Assembly: GCA_916610825.1 (NCBI GenBank)
Contig: OU744447.1
Location: 380,001-444,000 of the forward strand
DNA length: 64,000 bases
From: Haliclystus octoradiatus
Taxonomy: Eukaryota; Cnidaria; Staurozoa; Stauromedusae; Haliclystidae
Reading direction: 5' to 3'
Below the pieces are notes generated by a model that worked only from the letters and a program-made list of their open reading frames with translations, did no database searches and had not been told where the DNA came from. Each line of letters starts with the position of its first letter. The stretch's first letter is position 1. Of the stretch, positions 21,601 to 31,065 are shown one piece after another. Made by a program: the position numbers and the translations under genes.

Positions 21601-22328
21601 AAAGCGCCCAATGTGTACCCGGTCTCCCCTATTGTCTTTCCGCCCGTGGGGAAGGCAGAAATTCGTTAAAGAGGTTATTTGTGGCCGCTTTCAAGATATC
21701 TTTGAAAAATGCCCTTCTCTGTAAACTGGTCCGGTCTGCAAAGCATGGCAACTGCGCCCCCGATATGAAACTTATTTGTGCTTGCCGCACCTGAAACTGC
21801 ATTTTTCATTGAAAATCAGCAGTTAAAAATTAATTTTTTGTCAGTTTCTTCCTAATTTTTGCTGAAATTTGATGGATTTTGGCACCCTTGAAGTCAAATT
21901 TGATCAGTTGCCTCCCCCGCCTTAATTTTTTTGGCACTGCCGGCCCCGAGATCTCGTTGATATTTCCATTATCTGCAGAACGGAAAGCGGTCCTATCATA
22001 TGCAATGTCCAAAAGTTGGTCAGGCCTAGCCTACTTCCTAGTGGCAACCAGCTATATAATGATTTTTATTAATTGATAATGTGGAGTTATAACTATATGC
22101 ATGCAAATTAATTGCATCGATTGCGGAGAAGATTTTCGACATTTAAACGACAGTGGCAACTAGCTCTGGACTGTGATCCATTTGAGACATCACACATGAG
22201 ATTCATTTCTGAGTCTGAATTATCTAATGAAATTGAATGATTCATTGCTTCATTAAAAGTTCATTTCATTTGATTAAAAAGAATTAATCATAGATAAATA
22301 TACATATACTGTAATCACTCACATCCAT
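15631..22328 (-). CDS. MED8: Mediator complex subunit 8
   Basis: Eight coding exons on minus close in phase, 5' to 3': 19045-19157, 18358-18392, 18155-18264, 17850-17892, 17230-17327, 16995-17082, 15801-15869 and 15631-15659 (TGA). The product keeps MED8 landmarks: DEKQISACLDMLIGRIQDMK, then SLSALLIKIE, WPQMLDSYALLSGQINNLNK, TTEGRMQCFSHEVVPDALRT, a coiled-coil region (EEQRLDTVASTMDSETAK), and a short end RAALRQGTGLKQRKGSI matching the conserved GKGL patch. The N-terminus is less sure. A two-codon exon ATG-GAT at 22323-22328, followed by a perfect GTGAGT donor, would join in phase and give 196 residues (human MED8 about 268). MED8 belongs to the Mediator head module. Confidence is high for 15631-19157 and low for the first exon. 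Confidence 0.9.
16100..16990. other. MED8 intron, no gene seen
   Basis: This lies within the intron 15870-16994. It is AT-rich, with one short + frame (16614-16829) that has no recognisable features and no splice support. I see nothing else in it. Confidence 0.5.
17955..18125. repeat. Dispersed repeat shared with 40255-40425 (opposite orientation)
   Basis: GGTCAGACAAAAGGT, AAAATATCAA, GTGAATTT and CCTTCCTGGATCTAGGATTC appear here in the same order as in the reverse complement of 40255-40425. This is an interspersed repeat of at least 150 bp of unknown class. This copy lies in the MED8 intron 17893-18154. Confidence 0.55.
18880..19030. repeat. Foldback element beside a MED8 splice donor
   Basis: The arms read AATAATAGTCAGAGAATCA and ACAGTCATGTTTGCTACTTG on one side and their complements on the other, ending at 19030. 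The segment CAGTCATGTTTGCT-CTTGAA-GTTTCA occurs twice in direct orientation (18901 and 18948). The core is TACTTGAAGTTTCACGCC-like. It ends 14 bp before the MED8 exon edge at 19045. A 13-bp direct repeat, AAGTTAAATCTTA, stands at 18803-18815 and 19031-19043, the second copy covering the exon's donor site. Confidence 0.8.
19488..19600. repeat. Dispersed repeat, short copy of the 61335-61455 sequence
   Basis: TAATTGTTGGCGTATTTTGG, TGTGGC, AAATATCTG-AGTTCCACGTAC and AAGGATTCC follow the same order as in 61335-61455 (TTGCTGGCGTATTTTGGCGT, TGTGGCGT, AATATCTGGCGTTCCAAGTA, CAAGGATTCCA). Both are probably remnants of one element. Confidence 0.6.
19723..21630. mobile_element. About 1.9-kb DNA transposon with GGGGAGACCGGG termini
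   Basis: AATAGGGGAGACCGGG at 19721-19736 matches the reverse complement of the right end (21617-21632). The flanking TA at each side may be a 2-bp target duplication. Subterminal blocks GGGTGACTTCGGAC (19740s), GGGTGACTACGGTC (20080s) and, inverted, GGCCAAAGTCACCCCG (21430s) are the kind of repeated transposase-binding motifs found near transposon ends. No transposase frame is present, so the element is non-autonomous or decayed. It holds a nested hAT element at 20409-21201. Superfamily not assigned. Confidence 0.7.
20409..21201. mobile_element. 793-bp non-autonomous hAT element nested in the GGGGAGACC element
   Basis: The terminal repeats TAGGGATGAGACGATT and, in reverse complement, TAGGAATGATACGATT are flanked by an exact 8-bp duplication GTTTTGTT (20401-20408 and 21202-21209). 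TAGGGATG-type ends with an 8-bp duplication are classic hAT. The short frames inside (20326-20550, 20528-20785) have no transposase motifs. Confidence 0.85.
21640..22322. other. MED8 5' intron or intergenic sequence
   Basis: This holds short overlapping frames on both strands (21558-22076) that look like AT-rich noise. No recognisable exon or repeat boundary was seen. Confidence 0.4.
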
Positions 22329-22702
22329 ATTGATGGAAATCCAATGAATCTTTTATCCCCTGGTCGGACTGATGCCAAATCAACTATTTAATCTTAATGC
22401 TCAATGGTACAGTAGACAGTCTACTCACTCACACTACGATTTTTCAGGGCTCCTCTGCCGCCATTATGTAGCCTCTTGGAGGATTTGTTTTCCTTTTATC
22501 GGAGGTCAGGAAATAATGACTGATTGTATTTTGAAATAATTGACTTCAAAACATTTATTCAGCATTTATTCTGTTATTATCTGGATTGATTTTCTTCTTC
22601 AAATGCTTACTTTATTGGTTGTTATGTTAGCAGAGAGTTGAAATTAAAAGATTCACACTTTGCTGATAGGTGTGAGTATACCAATTTAAATTCTATATTA
22701 TT
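22329..22702. promoter_or_regulatory. Candidate divergent promoter between MED8 and RXYLT1
   Basis: If the MED8 initiator exon is 22323-22328 on minus, only 374 bp separate it from the RXYLT1 start on plus. The interval has no coding signal and no clear TATA box. The assignment depends on the uncertain MED8 first exon. Confidence 0.3.
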
Positions 22703-23923
22703 ATGAGAATATCACGAATATTTAAACTAGTCTTGCTTTTATTAGCAATTTATGTTTGTATCACGTTATTATCATTGGTTTTACAATACATCGTATTCAA
22801 GTGGAGCTATAACGAAGAAATAAACTCTGTAGTAAAAAACAAATATATAAATCGTGAAGATCATGTAGGACTTGTCCGACAAAAACCACAGACAAAACAT
22901 GTGCCAATCAAGGTTGAAGTTTGGGGCAAAGCTGCTATAAGCCTATATTTTTGGCATCATATATTTGGGGAATATTTCACGTCTGAAAATGGCGCTGTAA
23001 AGGAAGGAGGAGTCACGCTAGGTGATGTTAATTTGAAATTTCGATATGGCGGTGGTCTCCATCCTGCAACTTTAAAAACATCATCTGAGAATATTGTCTT
23101 GATTGCCAACAGCAGAAAAAGAAGTAAAATCGAAGTAGCTTCAACGTGGATAAGACGGTTAGCTGCCATATCAGAATTAAAGAATGCCTTTATAATACTA
23201 CTTGGGAATGAAAAATGTCACAATAAATGGTTATTTGATCTATTGGAAGTGTTGGGACAGCCGTTTCGTAGCAAGATAAAGACTATTTATGTTGTTTACG
23301 ATGCTGTAGAAATTGATAATAAACAAACTATGCAATGGCCTTTAGGTGTCGCAACATATCGCGGGTTTCCTGTTTATTCAATGAATGAAGTTGATATTGA
23401 CACAAAACGACAGTATACGTGTAACTTTCTTGGAACAGTATACAACGGTTCATCGCGCAGTGTTATGTATAACACACTACTGAAACATGGTCTACTGGAT
23501 CGATGCTATTTTAAAGGCAGGAATGAATGGATAGAAAAAGAAACGAGTGATTCATTGTCTCTATATCAAGAGATTCTTGTGAAAAGTGATTTAACGTTAT
23601 GTCCAGTTGGTCATAATACAGAATGTTACAGAATTTACGAAGCGTTGTCACTTGGATCTTTGCCTGTTGTTGAAGATGCGCATGCAAGTGACGAATGTGC
23701 GTCAACGTCAAATCATCCATTACAGTTACTTAAAAAATATAACGCACCTTTTATATACGTATCGAACTGGGACAATATTCACAAAATTATTAAGGGCGAA
23801 GATAGATTATCACATGACGAGAAAGTTAAACGGAGAATAGATATCTTGAGCTGGTATGCCAAGTTTAAATTATTGATACGTGATAACTTTTTAAATGATC
23901 TTAAGCAGAAAATATCTCCTTGA
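22703..23923 (+). CDS. RXYLT1: Ribitol-5-phosphate xylosyltransferase 1 (TMEM5 family), intronless
   Basis: One 406-codon frame. Residues 8-30 form a signal anchor typical of a type II Golgi enzyme. The body carries family signatures: EVWGKAAISLYFWHHIFG, LLGNEKCHNKW, MQWPLGVATYRGFPV, YTCNFLGTVYNGSSR, SDLTLCPVGHNTECYRIYEA followed by SLGSLPVVEDA, and APFIYVSNW. RXYLT1 adds xylose to ribitol-5-phosphate during assembly of the matriglycan-bearing glycan on alpha-dystroglycan. The length is close to the human protein (443), mainly with a shorter stem. The vertebrate gene has several introns, so a single exon here is notable. No disabling changes are visible. The ATG at 22703 begins just before the hydrophobic anchor and is well supported. 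Confidence 0.95.
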   Translation: MRISRIFKLVLLLLAIYVCITLLSLVLQYIVFKWSYNEEINSVVKNKYINREDHVGLVRQKPQTKHVPIKVEVWGKAAISLYFWHHIFGEYFTSENGAVKEGGVTLGDVNLKFRYGGGLHPATLKTSSENIVLIANSRKRSKIEVASTWIRRLAAISELKNAFIILLGNEKCHNKWLFDLLEVLGQPFRSKIKTIYVVYDAVEIDNKQTMQWPLGVATYRGFPVYSMNEVDIDTKRQYTCNFLGTVYNGSSRSVMYNTLLKHGLLDRCYFKGRNEWIEKETSDSLSLYQEILVKSDLTLCPVGHNTECYRIYEALSLGSLPVVEDAHASDECASTSNHPLQLLKKYNAPFIYVSNWDNIHKIIKGEDRLSHDEKVKRRIDILSWYAKFKLLIRDNFLNDLKQKISP

Positions 23924-24045
23924 TCAGATCAAATTATCTAATCCAAATTTATTGAGTCAGCTGTGATAGCCAATTGATGTGTGAATATGTTAGCCTACAT
24001 TTTAATTTTATTAATTCCATTATTCAATTTTCATACAAATATGAA

Positions 24046-24416
24046 CCTCTTATGATCCTCTTGTTTCTGGATAACTGGCAAACACCCTTGCATCTGACCC
24101 TCTTATGATCCTCTTGTTTCTGGATAACTGGCAAACACCCTTGCATCTGACCCTCTTATGATCCTCTTGTTTCTGGATAACTGGCAAACACCCTTACATC
24201 TGACCCTCTTATGACCCTCTTGTATCTGAATAACTGGCAAACACCCTTGCATCTGACCTTCTTATGATCCTCTTGTTTCTGGATAACTGGCAAACACCCT
24301 TGCATCTGACCCTCTTATGATCCTCTTGTTTCTGGATAACTGGCAAACACCCTTGCATCTGACCCTCTTATGATCCTCTTGTTTCTGGATAACTGGCAAA
24401 CACCCTTGCATCTGAC
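24046..24416. repeat. 53-bp minisatellite, 7 copies
   Basis: The unit (CCTCTTATGATCCTCTTGTT, then TCTGGATAACTGGCAAACAC and CCTTGCATCTGAC) is repeated seven times with few changes, the fourth copy being most diverged. It lies 120 bp after RXYLT1, between two tail-to-tail genes. The minus-strand frame 24262-24564 is an artefact of it. Confidence 0.95.
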
Positions 24417-24681
24417 ATAGCCAATATTGTGTATTGATTGTATATGTGTATATATATATGAAGCTGTTGTATTTATTTTGTAAATAGGAATGATCTATAC
24501 ATGATGAATCCATTTTTAAATTAACGCTTTTGTTTTTGATCTCAACTCCCTCTAAACTCAACACTTTTCAACCCTGATAGCTAGCCACGGATGGGGGCTG
24601 AGTATGAATATATTAACTGTATTTACGTCATAAAAATAATTGGTAATTATTTTTTATTGTAATAATTAATGAAGGATTTTA

Positions 24682-26284
24682 TCAACTATTGCTGATGACA
24701 TTAGAAATTTGACTAATTGCTTGAAAGTAGCAATATTTGCTATCATATTCCATATCATACCAGTAGTTAACAGCGATCGTATTATCTGATTGTTTAACTT
24801 GATGAAACCATAACGAAGGCAAGTATAGCAGTTCGCCTGGGTTCACTGTACAAATAATTGGTTTCAGTTTACAATTATCCAAAGTAGGATCGCGTGGATC
24901 AAGAGATATCCAAGGCGTTCTGCTCGACTCTCCATTTTGACAATCAATTTCAAATTCTTCTGTCATTTTATTTCTTATGTATTGGCCAATTTGATAGTTT
25001 TTATAAGGAATGTGACAAATATCTGTTGGAGGCAACAAAATAAATGTTTTCTTGCCTGTAATAACGGCATAAATATTCTCATAAGGGTCTTTATGTAGAG
25101 ATGTGACAGAATGACGATGTCCCATCCAGAAATTAGCAGCGTCAGGCTGACGGTTCAATGCTTCTGATGCCCATGGGATATGTGAGTCTGAAATTTAACG
25201 AGAAAAACGGAATGACATTATCCATCTCAACATGAACACCAGTAAAACCTGCGATATTGGTCACCTGTCTAAGTGGTCACCCACATGTAAGGTCACCTAC
25301 ACAATTTTCAGTCAGCAATACAGCCCCCGTGAAAAGATTTGTTAAGTTCATGAACTATTCATAAACCTCTTGAACAGTTCATGAACGTCAAAAGGCTTAA
25401 TTTTGATGAAACTTTTTCATGAACAGTTTAAATATTGGACCATTTCACAATTGTTAACTGTTTTCACATAGGGGAGGGGAGCTATGCTCAGGTTCTCTTT
25501 AATAATTTTATCCCAATGGAAAATTGTTTTAATTTTATGACAAAGTCTAAAGTTGTAGGCTAAAAATAATATTTATACTCAGAAGTACGAACTATACCAG
25601 ACACTCCTGTCAACTTAAATTTGTCAGGACGACCCTCTGATTAGATTGAAATGTTATTTCTTTCATTGTTGGATGGTCAGATAATACAAATAATTTCATC
25701 TCTGGGGCGCAGCTGCCATACTTTGCAGACGGGTCAATGACTACATACATAAACATACTGTGGACAGAATCACACAGTACTTGACATCGTTTTAATTAAT
25801 CTCATCCTGCTCTCCATTCTACTCACTCACCGGTATCTTCAATCAAAACATTCAGTTCCGTTGTGAGGTTTGAGTTTTGCTTTTGTATGTAATAGACACA
25901 GTCTCCAAAATCGTTACTTTTAGATGCCTCAACATACTCTTTCATTGTCATTTTTTCTTCGTGAGGCAACACAAATAAATCACCAATAGCTGAATCTGCT
26001 AGGCCGTTTGGTGTAACAGCAACGGAGATTTCTAATTCACCCACTTTCTCGATTAAATATGATTCTGTCCATTTCGTAAGAGCCGACCAATGATTAATTG
26101 CATTCTCAATGATTACTGGTCTATTATATGAAACGTAGTCACGATAGAATTCTAGTGGAGTTGGAGGGTTCAACAATCTAGGAACATTCGATGAAATGTA
26201 AAACTCTTTTGCATCTATCGAGAGTTGCTCCAAAATGTCTTTTACATTATCCTTAATAATTGCTTGTTTCTCGCTTCCTTCCAT
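24682..26284 (-). CDS. JMJD7: JMJD7, JmjC lysyl (3S)-hydroxylase/peptidase
   Basis: Two exons: 25831-26284 and 24682-25187 (TGA), joined in phase 1, giving 319 residues (human 316). The start MEGSEKQ at 26284 is preferred over the in-frame TTG upstream. Conserved blocks include PPTPLEFYRDYVSYNRPVII, AVTPNGLAD, VYYIQKQNSNL, SHIPWASEAL, the cupin iron ligands in SLHKDPYENIY (H183, D185), and LPSLWFHQVKQSDNTIAVNY with distal H280. It is a 2-oxoglutarate/Fe(II) oxygenase that in mammals hydroxylates a lysine of DRG GTPases; a peptidase activity on histone tails has been proposed. Its 5' end faces the 4.4-kb transposon at 26404. Confidence 0.96.
25323..25476. repeat. TTCATGAAC-rich dispersed element, copy 3, in the JMJD7 intron
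   Basis: Starts CCCCCGTGAAAAG and ends TTTTCACATAGGGG (near-complementary termini), with TTCATGAACTATTCATAAAC and AACAGTTCATGAACG inside. It is the best-bounded of three copies in the window. Confidence 0.6.
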
Positions 26285-26403
26285 GCTTATTATTATCAAA
26301 AGATGTCAACATATATTTTATACTTCTTTTTTAATGCAGAGTGGATTATATCATCAACTATATTGATTCATTAATTATTATCTACTAGAAGCCAGAACAG
26401 AAC

Positions 26404-29400
26404 GGGACTGCCTAAAAGGGTGACCATGACCATGACCGTGACCGGTCACGTATGTCTAAAAGGGTGACCGATCGTGACTTTTAGAAAAAGGCAAAAAGAA
26501 GATAGAAATAAGACCTTGGGCATAACAAACACAGCTTGGCCAATTTATATGGCTAAATGCAATCCAATCCTTTACTTGTTAAAGAAATTTAAGAGTTGAT
26601 TTTGTCGTGTTGAGTCAATAACAAACTGGGGATTTCTGATAGGCGTCTAAACCGATGACTAACCCATGCTGTGACGGGACAATAGAAACCATGCTTAGAA
26701 GTGACAAAGTTTCAAACTGCGAACGTTAAACTTCAATGTTCAACGTTCGCACCTTCTTCTAAAAAAGTCCAAAACGAGACGGTAGTCTTGACGGCGGGCT
26801 AAACTTCCATGTTCACACATCAAATTTCTAAAGTTCAACGTTCACACTTTTCTGCCTTGAAATTCACAACGAGGCACAGCAACAAGGGAACGAGTTTATT
26901 CATAAAAATCATTAATGAATAAATATGATCGAAAGTGCTCTGCGAAATAAAAACAGCGAAAATAAAATAAAATAGTTTCAGCTTCAAATAGTCTGTAAAA
27001 TAAAAATACTTCGCATATCACTATCAGTAAAGTATCGAACAAGAACAAGTGCTGTACAGGTGCAACTTGAGGTTCATTCCCGCTTAAAAATTCTAAGAAA
27101 TAATAAACTTTAAAATAAACGTATTCGAAATTATTTGAATATTATTAAGTTTCTTCAGGAATGACGTCATGATTTTCTCGAGAAAGGGACAACCTTTCCC
27201 TACAGCGGTTTTTCTTCAAGTTTAAAAAATTAATACATGTGTGACATTGCGTGTATGTAGTTCCGACAGGGGTCTATATAGCACTCCTTCCCCTCCTTCT
27301 AGTCTCACTGGATTTCTGATAAAGAAACGTGCATGCTGGGCGTGTATATTTACCATTGAATTGTATATTGTAGATACAGTATACCATTACTTTCGATAGT
27401 TCTTGAATAAGTGGAAATTACTCTAAGCGTCTACCATATATATATATGTATCCACGAATTTGAGTGTATGGACCGATCTGTTGATTTAGCATGACTAATA
27501 AACTATAGGCAGTTATAAATTCTAATTGATAATTTCATGCATACAACTAATCTGAAATTTGAGCTTACTAATCATTTTGAAAAAACTACAATAATTTAAT
27601 TGAAAAAACACTAATTAAGATGTATTTATTGTATAAATGAAACAAAGATTAGTCAAGTTTTACCATGACTCTGAGTTTCGCGCTTGTACGCTCTCCAGAC
27701 GGAATTTATTCTAATGTAAAACATAACCAGTAACTCTCTTTATATACATGTATGAAAAATTATATTATTGATTTACACTTAGCTATATTGTATTCAATGT
27801 ATTTACTTTGTATTTGTTTCCTTAAAGTTTCGCAGGTAATATTTATTTTCGTGGTGGCACTTCTTATTTATTGTATGATTATGTATATACGGTAGTATAG
27901 TTCTAGATATCGGTTTAAACTTTTAAAAAATACAAAGCATAATTCGGTATTTTGCCTACTAAAAACTGTTTAGTAAATGTTCTAAAGCTACGGCCACTCC
28001 ACGACCAATCGTAGTAATATATTACTCCATCTTTCCTCAATACAGCTGTGAAATGCTTGCCTTCAAAGAGGGCGTTGCTGTTTCTGGCTCGAAACTATTG
28101 CCACTAAATAACGTTAACGATTTGGGTAAATTCAGGATCGATGCTGGATCATTACAATTCAACTGGATAGGCAGGATCCATGCCTCCATGGATGATTTGC
28201 AGTAAAATAGCCATGAGTCAAATCCATTGGCAAATTGCAGTCTTTGCATGATGTAATTTTAAATCAGATTTCAAAGCATTCTCCGTATCTTGCGAGGAAC
28301 GACATCGTACATCGTCTGCTTCGACTGATATAGCGAATGTTAGATCCAATTCTCGGGGGGGGGGTAATTCCCACATGACTGCTAGACGCTCCACTCTTTT
28401 TAGTTCCATATTCCAGCTGAGAAAATGATACTTCTTTGGGTATCGCGTTTCAAGTTTTTGAACTTTTGGGTATCCTATTTTTGACTTCTTCAAAATTTTT
28501 TGAAAATTTTTTGGGTATTATTTTAAAGTTTTGAAACTTTTTGGGTACTCAACAGACTTCACTTTTTTCCAAAGTGGTACACCCCGTTCTGACTAAAGAG
28601 CTGGAGTTACTCCCCTCCTGATCCAAATTCGAAGTGGAAGGACAGTCCCATATTTTAAAGTTAGAATTTTTCAGGGATATAAGGATACCATTATATACTG
28701 ATGAGCCGTGCACTCTTCATACCGAATGGCAGGGGACCTACGGTAGATCAATGGATTATTTTCAAAGCGAATAAGAAGAGTAATGTGACAGAAAAGGTAA
28801 ATATTGAGTATACATTGTATCGCGACGGGAAAGTGATCACCGATGATAATGGTAAAGATTGTAGTTTAATTGCTTCAAGTAGTGAAGGGGTGTGCCACTG
28901 CCGCGTCTCGTGCAGGGATTCAACTTTGGAATCATCGAAAGTAACAGTTAGGTCAAGGACAATGAGACGTGTTCTATGTGTTTTTCTTTTTTTCAACGTT
29001 GTAATATTAAATAATTCTTATATTTGGTTCATATATCTATAAACATGTTACTGTAAATTATGTGTCTTCAAATTTGTTATTTTCAGCCTATACCATAGGG
29101 GGACAGGGGGACTATAACACCTCCATTCGAGGATACCCAGTCGTGGAAAGGCATACTTGAATTTAGGCACACTTGATGGCATTGACTGGTGCATAATTTT
29201 ATTGAAAGTACAGTAAAATCAATAACTATCTTCAAAACTTCGCGATGTTTTGCATCGTTATATTCATCCTAAAATGGCTCAAATTTTGACTCAAAATATT
29301 TATTACGGGGCTATGACATCCCACAGCCTATTTTAAGAGAAGTACTCCCCGGGTACTGACGTACTGACAGCATGACAAGTAAGTCTACTACAATGTCAGT

Positions 29401-30843
29401 TAAACGTAATTGTAACCGGGTAATCGGGTATACTCTTTATACTTTATACTCTATAAACCGTCTGAAGAGCGTATTTACGCGATCGTATTTACTTATTACG
29501 TATTACGCGATTTACGTATTAAACTTGTGATCTTTGATCTATTAATTTATACTGGGAAGCATTTACACGGAATAACATAATTAAGTTGATCAAAGTGTGA
29601 ACGTTGAACTTTAGAAATTAGAGGTGTGAACGTTGAAGTTTAGCCCGCCGTCAAGACTACCGTCTCGTTTTGGACTTTTTTAGAAGAAGGTGCGAACGTT
29701 GAACATTGAAGTTTAACGTTCGCAGTTTGAAACTTTGTCACTTCTAAGCATACTTTCTATTGTCCAGTCACAGCGTGGGTTAGTCATCGGTTTAGACGCC
29801 TATCAGAAATTCCCAGTTTGTTATTGACTCAACACGACAAAATCAACTCTTAAATTTCTTTAGCAAGTAAAGAATTGGATTGCATTTAGCCATATAAATT
29901 GGCCAAGCTGTGTTTGTTATGCCCAATGTCTTAGGCCTGGATTATACAGCGCGCTTTCGAGCGTGCCGTGCTTTCGTTTACAGTAAATTGAAAGTTGGCT
30001 CGCTGCCGGCGCGCCCGTCTAACTTGACACGGCTCGCTGTCATTAGCACGGCGCGCTCCAAATCGAAAGCTCGCATAGGAAGAGCGTGCTTTCACTTGAA
30101 GGCGAACTTTCATTTCGACATTCCAGGGATTCCTCTTACCATATTTGGTAAAAACCGGGGGTTGATGTCGAGAAAGAAATGTCTAGCCTCTTTTTCTCGG
30201 CCGTTGCCTAGATACAGTTCCGTTTTGCAAATAAACAGATGAATAAACATTGATTTTCTTTCGAATTATAATCGAAATCCACAAAATAATAATAGGGAAA
30301 CTACTCAGAGCATCTGTACTTCTCAATTGAAGAGGAGAAAACTTTCAAATAGTATTAATTAGACAAGGTTATATATATATATGCTCTGCAGATTAGATAT
30401 AAGCCACTGTCTTGTATTTGTAGGACCATGGTAGGTTAAAAAACTATCATTGTACGATTTATTGTATCATTGTATCATCACAACTATTTGATGGCGAATT
30501 GTGATAAAAATCACTTTTTGAAGCAATAAATTTATTTCACGAAAAGCGTATACTTGTCAATCAAAAGTCTTGTGAGATATTTTCTTACACGTCATCATGT
30601 AATTCAAAGGAAGTTTTTACACAACTTTTGCGGACGGCTCGCTGTATAACTAGACATTTTCAAAAGCGCGCGCCTTCAAATGAAAGCGCGCTCGAAAGCA
30701 CGGCACGCTCGAAAGCGCGCTGTATAATCCAGGCCTTATTTCTATCTTCTTTTTGCCTTTTTCTAAAAGTCACGATCGGTCACCCTTTTAGACATACGTG
30801 ACCGGTCACGGTCATGGTCATGGTCACCCTTTTAGGCAGTCCC
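26404..30843. mobile_element. 4440-bp DNA transposon with 446-bp terminal inverted repeats
   Basis: The left TIR is 26404-26849 and the right TIR 29593-30843. The right arm is interrupted by an 802-bp insertion plus its 3-bp target duplication; without it both arms are exactly 446 bp. The ends begin GGGACTGCCTAAAAGGGTGA. The exact 8-bp duplication AACAGAAC stands at 26396-26403 and 30844-30851. Inside the ends is a TGACC/GGTCA-rich palindromic block (ACCGGTCACG). The interior (26850-29592) shows only broken frames, so the transposase is missing or decayed. Long TIRs with an 8-bp duplication fit MULE-, Merlin- or P-like elements, and the class is left open. It fills most of the head-to-head gap between JMJD7 and RSPH1. 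Confidence 0.9.
29934..30735. mobile_element. 802-bp Harbinger/PIF-like element nested in the right TIR
   Basis: The inverted termini start GGCCTGGATTATACAGCGCG and continue with GCTTTCGAGCG. They are flanked by TTA at 29931-29933 and 30736-30738. The pre-insertion sequence is preserved in the left TIR near 26505-26520 (in reverse complement GTCTTATTTC), which proves the insertion and the 3-bp TTA duplication. GGCC-type ends with TWA duplication are the PIF/Harbinger pattern. The frames at 29910-30242 come from its GC-rich arm. Confidence 0.85.
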
Positions 30844-31065
30844 AACAGAACTGATTGGACAATTTAAATTCTTTCAATTTTTCTGTCATGTTTTGATACC
30901 CTCTTATCCATGTCGAAAATGAGTGGTCTACAGACAGTCTACATGGTAGCCTAGTTGTAACTATAGCAACAATATGTGTCAACATGACACAAATTATTGT
31001 CACAAATTGACAACATCAAAAAGGGTTCTATGAAGATTTTATTTTATACTTATTTTATGATAATA

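Noticed and set aside
24046..24416. CRISPR-like regular repeat
   Set aside because: Units are contiguous 53-bp tandem copies without unique spacers, in an animal genome.
28701..29042. 113-codon plus frame with weak Ig-like pattern
   Set aside because: Not listed as a gene because it sits inside a decayed transposon, lacks a convincing conserved Trp and Cys pair, and ends in an unrelated hydrophobic run. Kept only as a hint among the findings.
29910..30242. 110-codon plus frame and its minus shadow
   Set aside because: They arise from the GC-rich inverted arm of the nested Harbinger-like element.
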